This document shows, piece after piece, positions 1 to 6,637 of a DNA stretch of 10,600 nucleotides. The stretch comes from Pleurocapsa sp. MO_226.B13 (lineage in GTDB: Bacteria; Cyanobacteriota; Cyanobacteriia; Cyanobacteriales; Xenococcaceae), in assembly GCA_030064795.1 (NCBI GenBank), contig JASJEI010000080.1:1-10600 (forward strand), read 5' to 3'. A program made the translations under genes and the position numbers. The notes under the pieces are model-generated. The model was not told the DNA's origin, searched no databases, and saw nothing but the letters and a program-made list of their open reading frames with translations. The stretch's first letter is position 1. Every line of letters starts with the position of its first letter.

Positions 1-80
1 AAAGGATTAGCTCCGCTTCCCTAAAGGACTAGCCCTAAAGGATTAGCTCCGCTTCGCTCCGCGTCCTTCGCGTCGCCCAT
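1..80. repeat. GC-rich degenerate short repeats at the left edge
   Basis: The 19-mer AAAGGATTAGCTCCGCTTC occurs exactly at 1-19 and again at 37-55, with a partial copy (AAAGGACTAG) at 23-32. It is followed by overlapping CGCTTCGCTCCGCG-like units. This resembles the short degenerate intergenic repeats common in cyanobacterial genomes. It lies just downstream of the last gene of the minus-strand PSII cluster. I see no obvious terminator stem followed by a T-run here. Confidence 0.7.
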
Positions 81-94
81 CTTAAGGTTAGTTG

Positions 95-214
95 TCACTT
101 ACGAAAGGGAATGTCGGTCAAAACTAATATTGCCGAGAAGATGGCTACAACCCCTGCGAAAAACATCGGCAAGACAACTAGCAGCACGAGCATATATTTG
201 AATGCATTTTCCAT
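95..214 (-). CDS. 39-residue single-helix membrane peptide downstream of psbD, family not recognised
   Basis: A short open frame runs from ATG at 214 to TGA at 95-97. The peptide starts MENAFKYM and ends DIPFRK, with one hydrophobic stretch at about residues 8-32 that would span the thylakoid membrane once, followed by a short polar basic tail. A strong Shine-Dalgarno sequence (GGAGG on the minus strand, 222-226) lies 7 nt before the ATG, which argues that it is translated. It sits 52 bp after the psbD stop on the same strand, so co-transcription is likely. Size and topology match the low-molecular-mass PSII subunits (PsbI, J, K, L, M, T, X, Y, Psb30), but I could not match it to any of these from memory. 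My inference is an accessory or isoform-specific small PSII subunit. Confidence 0.7.
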   Translation of the reverse strand: MENAFKYMLVLLVVLPMFFAGVVAIFSAILVLTDIPFRK

Positions 215-221
215 TTATTAG

Positions 222-226
222 CCTCC
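222..226 (-). promoter_or_regulatory. Shine-Dalgarno of the 39-residue peptide
   Basis: GGAGG on the minus strand, 7 nt before the ATG at 212-214. It is the main evidence that this tiny frame is a real gene. Confidence 0.75.
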
Positions 227-266
227 GACATTCTTTATTTCTGTAAGGGTAATTTGTAAATCGTCC

Positions 267-1325
267 CTACTCTGCATTACCTCTCGGCAATACTTCTTCG
301 GGGAACTGAAAACCTTCGTGGGGTTGGTCTTGGGGGGCCATCCATGCCCTCAAACCTTCATTGAGTAGAATATTTTTGGTATAAAAAGTCTCAAAACCAG
401 GATCTTCTGCTGCTCGTAGTTCTTGGGAAATAAAATCGTAGGCTCTGAGGTTAAAAGCTAAACCCACCATACCAATGGCACTCATCCACAAGCCAGTTAC
501 GGGTACGAATAGCATAAAGAAATGCAGCCAGCGTTTATTGGAAAAGGCAATGCCAAAAATCTGCGACCAAAAGCGATTTGCCGTGACCATCGAATAGGTT
601 TCTTCGGCTTGGGTGGGACTAAATGCCCCAAAAGTATCAAATGCTTCGGCATCTTTAAACAAAGTATTTTGTACCGTCGCCCCGTGAATGGCGCAGAGTA
701 AAGCCCCGCCTAAAACTCCCGCTACTCCCATCATGTGAAAGGGATTGAGGGTATAGTTATGAAAACCCTGGAAAAACAGCACAAATCTGAATATACCAGC
801 AATTCCCAAACTAGGAGCAAAAAACCAACTCGATTGTCCTAAAGGATAGACTAAAAAGACGGCGACAAAGACAGCGATCGGTGCAGAAAAAGCGATCGCG
901 TTATAGGGACGCACTCCGATCAGTCGAGCAATTTCAATCTGTCTGAGCATAAAGCCAATCAGTCCCAGAACTCCATGGAAGGCGGTAAATGTCCATAAAC
1001 CGCCAATCTGACACCAGCGCGTAAAATTCCAATTAGCTTCAGGGCCCCAAAGCAACAAAAAAGAATGACCCATACTATCGGCAGGAGTAGACACCGCAGC
1101 GGTGAGAACATTGCAGCCTTCAATGTAGGAACTAACTAAGCCGTGAGTATACCAAGCACTGACAAAAGTAGTCCCCGTAAACCACGCGCCAATTGCCAGA
1201 TAAGAACAGGGAAAAAGTAATAACCCCGACCAACCAATAAACACAAAGCGATCGCGCTTGAGCCAGTCATCGACTAGTTTAAACCAGCCTATATTTGATT
1301 CTGGTAAATCTATTGCAATAGTCAT
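267..1325 (-). CDS. psbD: Photosystem II reaction centre protein D2, diverged isoform
   Basis: D2 pairs with D1 in the PSII core of the thylakoid membrane and holds plastoquinone QA, one P680 chlorophyll and redox-active TyrD. The frame gives 352 residues, the usual D2 length, with five membrane helices and the typical C-terminal end PRGNAE. Conserved functional residues are present at standard numbering: His117 (peripheral Chl), Tyr160 (TyrD), His189, His197 (P680 ligand), His214 and His268 (non-haem iron and QA site) and Trp253 (QA). The N-terminal half departs from housekeeping D2 in several places, for example residues 97-105 (lumenal loop), 129-138, and Tyr191 where Trp is usual near TyrD. 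It lies 70 bp after the 40-residue peptide gene and has no clear Shine-Dalgarno. psbC is a separate upstream gene here, unlike the usual overlapping psbD-psbC pair. Linkage to chlF suggests a far-red-type isoform (psbD3 in FaRLiP nomenclature), which is inference. Confidence 0.95.
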   Translation of the reverse strand: MTIAIDLPESNIGWFKLVDDWLKRDRFVFIGWSGLLLFPCSYLAIGAWFTGTTFVSAWYTHGLVSSYIEGCNVLTAAVSTPADSMGHSFLLLWGPEANWNFTRWCQIGGLWTFTAFHGVLGLIGFMLRQIEIARLIGVRPYNAIAFSAPIAVFVAVFLVYPLGQSSWFFAPSLGIAGIFRFVLFFQGFHNYTLNPFHMMGVAGVLGGALLCAIHGATVQNTLFKDAEAFDTFGAFSPTQAEETYSMVTANRFWSQIFGIAFSNKRWLHFFMLFVPVTGLWMSAIGMVGLAFNLRAYDFISQELRAAEDPGFETFYTKNILLNEGLRAWMAPQDQPHEGFQFPEEVLPRGNAE

Positions 1326-1395
1326 ATTTAAAAATTATTTGTTATGTGTCAGTCAATGTTGATTACTAGCTATTAGCTTTTAGTGCTTTTAGTTT

Positions 1396-1518
1396 TCAAA
1401 CTACGCCAGGAAGACTTGAAAGGAAAAAGCTGAAAAACATTACAGTTGCCATGACTACAATCAATGTCAGGATAGACATGATTTGTACGCTATTAAAAAC
1501 CTTGGAAAAATTCTGCAT
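1396..1518 (-). CDS. 40-residue single-helix membrane peptide between psbC and psbD, family not recognised
   Basis: A small frame runs from ATG at 1518 to TGA at 1396-1398. The peptide begins MQNFSKVFNSVQ, has one hydrophobic segment at about residues 13-36 and ends LSSLPGVV. A good Shine-Dalgarno (AGGAG on the minus strand, 1527-1531) precedes the ATG by 8 nt. It lies 416 bp after the psbC stop and 70 bp before the psbD start on the same strand, inside an otherwise pure PSII cluster. Its size and one-helix topology are those of small PSII subunits, but it does not match PsbH, I, J, K, L, M, N, T, X, Y, Z or Psb30 as I remember them, and it has no ExxNxR chlorophyll-binding motif of the HLIP type. 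A structural or assembly role in the alternative PSII is inferred only. Confidence 0.7.
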   Translation of the reverse strand: MQNFSKVFNSVQIMSILTLIVVMATVMFFSFFLSSLPGVV

Positions 1519-1934
1519 TTTTAAATCTCCTAATTTTTTGATTGAACTGTTAATTTTGTTCGATTAACCCGAGTTCAGAGTTCGCAGTTCGCAGTTATTA
1601 TTAGACCTATACGCAAAAGAAAATTAATCATGAATTTTATCTGTGTTCATCTGTGTTCATCTGTGGACAATCTTAAAACCAATAACTTTCGCAAGAACTC
1701 TATTCTCTTAATGAAATAATCGAGTATTCGAGTAGCTCGAAAGTTATGAATTAGACAATTTCGAGCTTGCTCGAACTGACGTTGGGTTAAACATCGATAT
1801 GTTTCGGTTAGACTTCGTAGATTGGGTTAAACGAAAGTGCAACCCAACAAAAGCTTATGGATGTTGGGTTACTCTTCGAGAACGCTTGCGCGTACGTACC
1901 TCAACCCAACCTACAAAAATAGCCGATCGCTTTT
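1519..1934. repeat. Repeat-rich spacer between psbC and the 40-residue peptide gene
   Basis: This 416-bp stretch holds no convincing gene. It contains alternating GTTGGGTT (1781-1788, 1863-1870; variant ATTGGGTT at 1821-1828) and AACCCAAC (1841-1848, 1903-1910) units that can fold into hairpins. It also has two perfect inverted repeats, TTCGAG-TAG-CTCGAA (1727-1741) and TTCGAGC-TT-GCTCGAA (1760-1775), a tandem 10-mer CTGTGTTCAT (1641-1660), and a tandem TTCGCAG (1581-1594). These look like dispersed cyanobacterial intergenic repeats or a decayed MITE-like element. The spacer could weaken or process the transcript between psbC and the downstream genes, and a promoter for the downstream genes may also lie here. 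I could not identify one. Confidence 0.7.
1527..1531 (-). promoter_or_regulatory. Shine-Dalgarno of the 40-residue peptide
   Basis: AGGAG on the minus strand, 8 nt upstream of the ATG at 1516-1518. It supports translation of a frame that a length cut-off would discard. Confidence 0.7.
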
Positions 1935-3350
1935 TTAATCAATATCTCCCATCGATAAAACAGGTTCGTCCTCTCGATCGATGCCTCGTTCAAAACCAGC
2001 AGCTTGCGCTCTCGCCCTGCCTGCGTGCCACCAATGACCCACCAGGAAAAAGAAAGCTAGAATAATGTGCGAACCTGTCATCCAGGTACGAATGGAAAGA
2101 AAATTAAAGCCGTTGGTTTCAGTCGCCAAACCAGCTACAGAGTTAATCGAACCCATCGGTGCTTGCACCATATACTCCGATGCCCGTCGCGCTTGCCAGG
2201 GTTGTACGTCATTGCGGAGTTTATCGAGGTCTAAACCGTTGTCTCCCCGTAGAGGTTCGAGCCAAGGCCCGCGAAAATCCCAAAAGCGCATGGTTTCACC
2301 GCCAAAGATAATTTCGCCTGTGGGCGATCGCATTAAGTATTTACCCAAACCTACTGGCCCTTGGGCGGTGGCAATATTTGCCCCTAAATCTTGGTCGCGC
2401 AGTAGGAATACCAGAGATTGCGCTTGGGAAGCTTCGGCAACAGTAGGGCCGTAAAATTCACTGGGATAGGCAGTATTGTTAAACCAAATAAACATGGCTG
2501 CGATAAATGCTTGACCTGCTACATTGCCCAAACTTTGAGAAAGATAGGCTTCTCCCGACCAGATAAAAACTTTGTGAGTCCATTTAAAGGGAACGGTCAA
2601 AACGTGCCAGATCCCACCAGCGATTAGGATACTGCCCATCCAAATATGACCGCCGACTATATCCTCTAGGTTATCTACACTGACTAGCCAACCACTACCA
2701 CCCAAAGGATTGCGGAAAAAATAACCAAAAATAACTCTGGGGTCGAGGGTAGGATTTGTCACCAGACGGACATCGCCCCCTCCTGGTAGCCAGGTGTCAT
2801 AGATACCGCCCCAAAACATCGCCTTACAGACTAAAAGTAGGGCAGCAACACCTAAAGCAATCAGATGATAGCCCAGGATCGAGGTGATTTTATTCTTATC
2901 CTGCCAATCAAAATCGTAAAAGCCAGATAGTTTGCTGGGGCCTTTTAAAGAATGATAGAGTCCCCCAAGTCCCAATACTGCCGAACCAATCAGGTGCAGA
3001 ATGGCGATCGCCATAAAGGGAAATAAACTAATAACTTCTCCTCCAGGCCCCACGCCAAAACCCAGAGTAGCAATGTGGGGCATTAACAGGCAACCCTGTC
3101 TAAACATCGGCAGATCGGGGTTGAAGTGCGCCACCTCGTAGAGCAACATTGCCCCCGCCCAAAAAGCAATCAAGCCAGCATGGGCGACGTGCGCTCCCAA
3201 AAATCTGCCAGAAAGATTAATAAATCGAGCATTTCCCGCCCACCAAGCATATCCCGTCGAGGCTTTATCTCTGCCTTCCCTGGCGGGATTGATATCGTCT
3301 CCTGCCGTGGCGGTAATATTGACAGTTAAATCGGTAAAAGGTGTTTCCAT
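1935..3350 (-). CDS. psbC: Photosystem II core antenna protein CP43, diverged isoform
   Basis: CP43 is the inner chlorophyll antenna on the D1 side of PSII, and its large lumenal loop contributes ligands to the Mn4CaO5 cluster. The frame gives 471 residues with six hydrophobic segments and the family landmarks [12 protein letters not shown] (31-42), [16 protein letters not shown] and the lumenal [14 protein letters not shown]. Glu352 and Arg355 correspond to canonical Glu354 (Mn ligand) and Arg357, so the protein can serve in a water-oxidising complex. The C-terminus (SMGDID) and helices I-IV differ from the housekeeping form. It starts 84 bp after the chlF stop and has no clear Shine-Dalgarno. 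The start ATG at 3350 gives the expected N-terminal length. Placement after chlF and before psbD, without the usual psbD overlap, suggests a far-red isoform (psbC2), by inference. Confidence 0.95.
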   Translation of the reverse strand: METPFTDLTVNITATAGDDINPAREGRDKASTGYAWWAGNARFINLSGRFLGAHVAHAGLIAFWAGAMLLYEVAHFNPDLPMFRQGCLLMPHIATLGFGVGPGGEVISLFPFMAIAILHLIGSAVLGLGGLYHSLKGPSKLSGFYDFDWQDKNKITSILGYHLIALGVAALLLVCKAMFWGGIYDTWLPGGGDVRLVTNPTLDPRVIFGYFFRNPLGGSGWLVSVDNLEDIVGGHIWMGSILIAGGIWHVLTVPFKWTHKVFIWSGEAYLSQSLGNVAGQAFIAAMFIWFNNTAYPSEFYGPTVAEASQAQSLVFLLRDQDLGANIATAQGPVGLGKYLMRSPTGEIIFGGETMRFWDFRGPWLEPLRGDNGLDLDKLRNDVQPWQARRASEYMVQAPMGSINSVAGLATETNGFNFLSIRTWMTGSHIILAFFFLVGHWWHAGRARAQAAGFERGIDREDEPVLSMGDID

Positions 3351-3382
3351 ATATATTTTTGTTAGTCGTTAGTAGTGGGTAG

Positions 3383-3423
3383 GGTGGGCAAAATTATCTT
3401 TCGGATCGGTTGTTAAGCCCACC
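3383..3423. other. Inverted repeat in the chlF-psbC spacer
   Basis: GGTGGGC (3383-3389) pairs with GCCCACC (3417-3423) around a 27-nt loop. It lies between the chlF stop and the psbC start. There is no T-run, so it is not a convincing terminator. It may be an mRNA processing or stability element. Confidence 0.4.
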
Positions 3424-3434
3424 TAACTGATTAG

Positions 3435-4550
3435 CTAATAACCATTTATTAACTCAGGAAAAAGAGGTAAACTATTCTGTTGTTTTGTCGTCTCAGACAA
3501 ACCCAAGTTGGCATCGTAAATAACGTCCATCCAAGTAGGAATGGTTCTATCCTGGTTAATAATCGTCGGTTGTTGAAAATTGAATCCTGCAAAGTCAAAG
3601 GCTGCGATATCTATACCAATGGCTGCCGACCAAATACCCGCGACGGGAAAAGCAGCTAAGAAAAAGTGGAGCGATCGCTTATTAGGAAAACTCAGTCCCA
3701 ATAGACTACGTTGATAGTTTTGGGATTTCTTAAAGCTATAGGTAGGTTTTTTTTGACCTAATTTATAACCCTGATTAAGAGAAGTGGAATTGTTTGTGTG
3801 ACGAATCAAGCTAGAGGTAACAATCGAGCCGTGCATCCCACAAAATAAGGCACCGCCCAAGACTCCCATAACTCCCAACTGATGAAAGGGACTGAGCAAA
3901 ATATTGTGCTCCGCTTGTAGCCGAAACATAAAGTAAAACGTGCCAGAGATTCCCAAGGGCATCCCTTCGGAAAATCCACCCTGTCCGAGAGGATAGATAA
4001 TTAGTACTGACACCGCAGCAGCTACAGGAGCGGTAAAAGCGAGAGAAATCCAAGGACGCATACCCAAGCGGTAGCTTAATTCCCACTCCCGATCTTGATA
4101 GGCAATGATGCCAATAATAAAGTGCAGCACGATTAATTGATATGGGCCCCCATTATAGAGCCATTCATCTATTGAGGCTGCTTCCCAAATCGGGTAAAAG
4201 TGCAAACCAATCGCTGCGGAGGTAGGTACTACCGCTGCGGAGATAATATTATTCCCATCCAGTAAAGAGCCAGAGATAGGCGATCCGAGTGGATCTAAAT
4301 TTACTGGCGGTGCGATGACGATCGCAATTAAAAACACAATACTGGCAGTTAGCATCGTGGGAATCATCAGTACCCCAAACCAGCCAATATAAATACGGTT
4401 GTTGGTACTAGTTATCCACTGACAAAATCTCTCCCAGGGGTCAATCTCCTCCAACCGATCTAAAATGGTCGGAATGTTATAATCTGGTCTAGTTGAAGAT
4501 CTTAATAAGCGATTAGCCTCTAGATAGGTTTTGCGATCGCGCTGTATCAT
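3435..4550 (-). CDS. chlF: Chlorophyll f synthase ChlF (super-rogue D1 homologue)
   Basis: ChlF is a D1 paralogue that converts chlorophyll a, or chlorophyllide a, to the C2-formyl pigment chlorophyll f in a light-dependent reaction. This 371-residue protein aligns with D1 along its length after a 24-25 residue N-terminal extension. At D1 positions 127-128 it carries Gln152-Asp153 (AYQDREW) in place of the usual Met/Leu-Gly; this QD pair is described as the hallmark of ChlF. Retained are TyrZ (Tyr186), His143 (118), His215 (190), His223 (198), His240 (215), His295 (272) and Ser287 (264). Lost are the Mn ligands: Asp170 is Glu195, and the C-terminal His332, Glu333, His337, Asp342 and Ala344 are gone, replaced by a tail ending PELINGY. 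The loop before helix E is two residues shorter and rich in Lys/Arg/Gln. It has a good AAGGAG Shine-Dalgarno and follows psbA by 46 bp. The less likely alternative is another rogue D1 without synthase activity. Confidence 0.92.
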   Translation of the reverse strand: MIQRDRKTYLEANRLLRSSTRPDYNIPTILDRLEEIDPWERFCQWITSTNNRIYIGWFGVLMIPTMLTASIVFLIAIVIAPPVNLDPLGSPISGSLLDGNNIISAAVVPTSAAIGLHFYPIWEAASIDEWLYNGGPYQLIVLHFIIGIIAYQDREWELSYRLGMRPWISLAFTAPVAAAVSVLIIYPLGQGGFSEGMPLGISGTFYFMFRLQAEHNILLSPFHQLGVMGVLGGALFCGMHGSIVTSSLIRHTNNSTSLNQGYKLGQKKPTYSFKKSQNYQRSLLGLSFPNKRSLHFFLAAFPVAGIWSAAIGIDIAAFDFAGFNFQQPTIINQDRTIPTWMDVIYDANLGLSETTKQQNSLPLFPELINGY

Positions 4551-4560
4551 TTATTGGTGA

Positions 4561-4566
4561 CTCCTT
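4561..4566 (-). promoter_or_regulatory. Shine-Dalgarno of chlF
   Basis: AAGGAG on the minus strand, 10 nt before the ATG at 4548-4550. It fixes the start that includes the 24-25 residue N-terminal extension, and it contrasts with the missing Shine-Dalgarno at psbA, psbC and psbD. Confidence 0.75.
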
Positions 4567-4596
4567 ACTGAAAAGACAGGAATAATTGATTTCTAA

Positions 4597-5679
4597 TTAG
4601 CTATTAATTGCGGGGGCGGTAAGAACTATAGGTGCTGCTTCACCGCAAGCTAAATCCAAAGGAAAGTTGTGAGCATTGCGTTCGTGCATTACTTCAAAGC
4701 CCAAATTGGCACGGTTAATTACATCTGCCCAACTAGGAAGCACTCGTCCTTGAGAGTCGAGAATTGACTGGTTGAAATTAAAGCCATTGAGGTTAAATGC
4801 CATAATGCATATCCCCAACGCAGTAAACCAAATACAAACTACAGGCCAAGCTGCTAAGAAAAAGTGGAGGTTGCGACTGTTTTGAAAACTGGCGTATTGA
4901 AAGATCAAGCGACCAAAGTAGCCGTGGGCTGCCACAATGTTATAGGTTTCTTGTTCTTGACCGAATTTGTAACCAACGTTTTGGGACTCATTATCGCTGG
5001 TTTCTTTTACTAAGGAAGATGTCACCAGAGAACCGTGCATAGCTGCAAAAAAAGACCCGCCAAACACTCCCGCTACCCCCAACATATGGAATGGGTGCAT
5101 CAAGATATTATGTTCGGCTTGGAAGACAAACATAAAGTTAAACGTCCCGCTAATGCCCATGGGTAAGCCATCGGAAAAACTACCCTGTCCGATGGGATAA
5201 ATCAAAAAGACCGAGACAGTTGCAGCCAAAGGCGCGCTAAAAGCAACGCAAATCCAAGGACGCATACCCAAACGGTAGCTGAGTTCCCATTCTCTGCCTA
5301 AATAGCAACAAAGAGCGGGAATATAGTGAAAAGCAATCATTTGATAAGGCCCGCCATTATAGAGCCATTCATCCATGGAGGCTGCTTCCCAAATCGGATA
5401 AAAATGTAACCCAATGGCATTAGAGGTAGGGACTACGGCAGCAGTAATAATATTATTGCCGTAGAGTAGCGAACCAGATACAGGCTCGCGAATACCATCA
5501 ATATCTACAGGAGGTGCAGCAATAAACGCGATGGTAAATACAGATATAGAAACGCCCAACAAAGGAATCATCAGCACCCCAAACCAACCAATATACAGTC
5601 GATTTTCGGTACTAGTAATCCATCGGCAAAAACGTTCCCAGAAACTAAGTTGTTCTTGTCGTTGAATAGTTGTGGTCAT
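4597..5679 (-). CDS. psbA: Photosystem II reaction centre protein D1, diverged but water-oxidising isoform
   Basis: D1 carries the P680 chlorophylls, pheophytin, TyrZ, the QB site and most ligands of the Mn4CaO5 cluster. The frame gives 360 residues at canonical numbering. All catalytic residues are present: Tyr161 (TyrZ), Asp170, Glu189, His190, His332, Glu333, His337, Asp342 and Ala344, with a C-terminal extension that starts at Cys345 and would be removed by CtpA. His118, His198, His215, Ser264 and His272 are also intact. Glu130, the high-potential pheophytin variant, is present. Unusual positions include the first helix (residues 40-50), Ala80, Phe147, Val155, Ser156, and cysteines at 282, 291 and 345. 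It is the first gene of the minus-strand cluster and lacks a clear Shine-Dalgarno. Linkage to chlF makes it a candidate far-red D1 (psbA3), but I recall Tyr120 and Thr155 as typical of far-red D1, and this protein has Ile120 and Val155, so the class is uncertain. Confidence 0.95.
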   Translation of the reverse strand: MTTTIQRQEQLSFWERFCRWITSTENRLYIGWFGVLMIPLLGVSISVFTIAFIAAPPVDIDGIREPVSGSLLYGNNIITAAVVPTSNAIGLHFYPIWEAASMDEWLYNGGPYQMIAFHYIPALCCYLGREWELSYRLGMRPWICVAFSAPLAATVSVFLIYPIGQGSFSDGLPMGISGTFNFMFVFQAEHNILMHPFHMLGVAGVFGGSFFAAMHGSLVTSSLVKETSDNESQNVGYKFGQEQETYNIVAAHGYFGRLIFQYASFQNSRNLHFFLAAWPVVCIWFTALGICIMAFNLNGFNFNQSILDSQGRVLPSWADVINRANLGFEVMHERNAHNFPLDLACGEAAPIVLTAPAINS

Positions 5680-5859
5680 TGTTTTGTTAAAATTGTAAGC
5701 GGGTCAGAAATTGTGTTTTAGCTGCGAAAAAATCCGAAGTTGTTCGCCCGTGGCGATTAACTAATCCCAAGATCTAAAATTTCCCCGTCAAAACAAGAAC
5801 AGTTATTAATAAATGCGATAGCATAATAATATTCCTTGCTAAAAGGGTAGGGACAAAAG

Positions 5860-5897
5860 CCCCATCGTTGCGGTTTCCGAGGCCAGAAACGATGGGG
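5860..5897 (-). terminator. Hairpin upstream of psbA, probable terminator of the response-regulator transcript
   Basis: CCCCATCGTT (5860-5869) is perfectly complementary to AACGATGGGG (5888-5897) around an 18-nt loop. Read on the minus strand, the stem is followed by CTTTTG, a short T-run. This fits an intrinsic terminator about 115 bp after the response-regulator stop. An alternative is a structured 5' leader of psbA if transcription starts upstream of it. Confidence 0.55.
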
Positions 5898-5963
5898 TTA
5901 AAATTGGGAAAATTCCAACTGGATGGCAACTAATTTACATCCGTTGCCAAGATATTAGCGGAA

Positions 5964-5985
5964 AAATCTGAAAAACTTATGAAGA
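5964..5985. repeat. 22-bp direct repeat, copy 1 (upstream of psbA)
   Basis: This copy begins AAATCTGAAAAACT and ends ATGAAGA. It matches 6508-6529 at 20 of 22 positions in the same orientation. It lies about 285 bp upstream of the psbA start and beyond the response-regulator stop. A shared regulator site or a promoter element is possible. Confidence 0.65.
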
Positions 5986-6012
5986 AGATTCATTTTCTTT
6001 AATAAACAGCAA

Positions 6013-6423
6013 TTAATTCCAATTAAGCAAAAGAGCAACCTGACGTGCTAGGTTCATTAGATCGAAGGATTTGGCGATCGCTTTTACTTCTCTTGTTTGT
6101 TGAAACTCCAATAGCTCTTGAGATTGAGGCGTAGCTGTCAGTAAGATCAGAGGAATAGAAGTAGTTAAGGGATTTTGGTTTAAATTTTGGACTATTTCTC
6201 TCCAGCACAGATCGGACACTGTTTCATCGAGATCGAGCAAAATTACGTCTGCATCTGAAGCTTGCTCGATTCCTGCAACACCAGAATTTACCGTTAATAC
6301 TTCGCACTCAGGTATAGTCTCCAAACAAAGCAACATCATTTCTTTAATTGCATCGTCAGCATGAATTAGTAAAATACGTCGAGTTTTGATACACATCGAC
6401 TCAAACTCTCTTGTGGATAACAT
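6013..6423 (-). CDS. Single-domain CheY-like response regulator
   Basis: The 136-residue protein is a lone receiver domain that would accept a phosphoryl group from a histidine kinase and signal by protein contact, since no output domain follows. The receiver signature is complete: Asp23-Asp24 (acidic pocket), phospho-acceptor Asp64 in ILLDLDE, switch Thr96 in LLTAT, and Lys118 in the K-S-F element (usually K-P). Met10 (6394-6396) is a plausible alternative start, since GAGAG lies about 9 nt before it while the first ATG has no Shine-Dalgarno. The gene lies directly upstream of the PSII/chlF cluster on the same strand, separated by a hairpin. The FaRLiP regulator RfpC is also a lone CheY-like receiver, so this could be a functional analogue. 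That is inference from position only, since no rfpA or rfpB is in the window and stand-alone receivers are common in cyanobacteria. Confidence 0.88.
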   Translation of the reverse strand: MLSTREFESMCIKTRRILLIHADDAIKEMMLLCLETIPECEVLTVNSGVAGIEQASDADVILLDLDETVSDLCWREIVQNLNQNPLTTSIPLILLTATPQSQELLEFQQTREVKAIAKSFDLMNLARQVALLLNWN

Positions 6424-6507
6424 AAATAGGATTTGATAGTAACGATGACGCAGAGCAAATCAAAGCTTCAGACTACTGCCAAAGCTTTTCTATCTATCCT
6501 AAACAAT

Positions 6508-6529
6508 AAATCTGAATAACTAATGAAGA
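6508..6529. repeat. 22-bp direct repeat, copy 2 (upstream of the response regulator)
   Basis: This copy differs from 5964-5985 at only two positions (A/T at the 10th base, T/A at the 15th). It lies about 85-105 bp upstream of the response-regulator start, a normal promoter distance. Confidence 0.65.
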
Positions 6530-6537
6530 GAGCGATC

Positions 6538-6551
6538 GACTATATATAGTC
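6538..6551. promoter_or_regulatory. 14-bp perfect palindrome upstream of the response regulator
   Basis: GACTATATATAGTC is fully self-complementary. It lies about 115 bp upstream of the response-regulator start, next to the 22-bp repeat. It could be a dimeric regulator site. The TA-rich core could also arise by chance. Confidence 0.35.
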
Positions 6552-6637
6552 AGTAGCAGCTTGTCTAGATTAATTTGTTGGGGAGCGAAAATTGTTTTTA
6601 GCCCTCTAATACCAAATCCGATTCTCAAAACCCACTT

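Larger units (their letters stand above)
5680..6012. other. psbA leader and promoter region
   Basis: This 333-bp spacer separates the response-regulator stop from the psbA start, both on the minus strand. It should hold the promoter of the PSII cluster. It contains a strong hairpin (5860-5897) and one copy of a 22-bp repeat (5964-5985). I could not settle on a -35/-10 pair. A TTGACG on the minus strand near 5788-5793 lacks a good -10 at the usual spacing. No longer gene is seen. Confidence 0.6.

Noticed and set aside
1781..1910. Possible CRISPR-like array of GTTGGGTT/AACCCAAC units
   Set aside because: The units are 8 bp, alternate in orientation and have irregular spacing, unlike CRISPR repeats and spacers.
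1799..3329. Plus-strand open frames opposite psbC (1799-2065, 2065-2454, 2418-2627, 3126-3329)
   Set aside because: They lie antisense to the well-conserved CP43 gene and the repeat spacer and resemble no family. Their openness follows from the codon use of psbC.
5774..5824. 16-codon frame in the psbA leader with an AAGGA upstream on the minus strand
   Set aside because: Too short, with no family pattern. A leader peptide is possible, but nothing in the sequence supports it.
3811..6208. Minus-strand frames inside chlF (3811-4086) and inside the response regulator (6023-6208)
   Set aside because: Out-of-frame shadows of clearly real genes.
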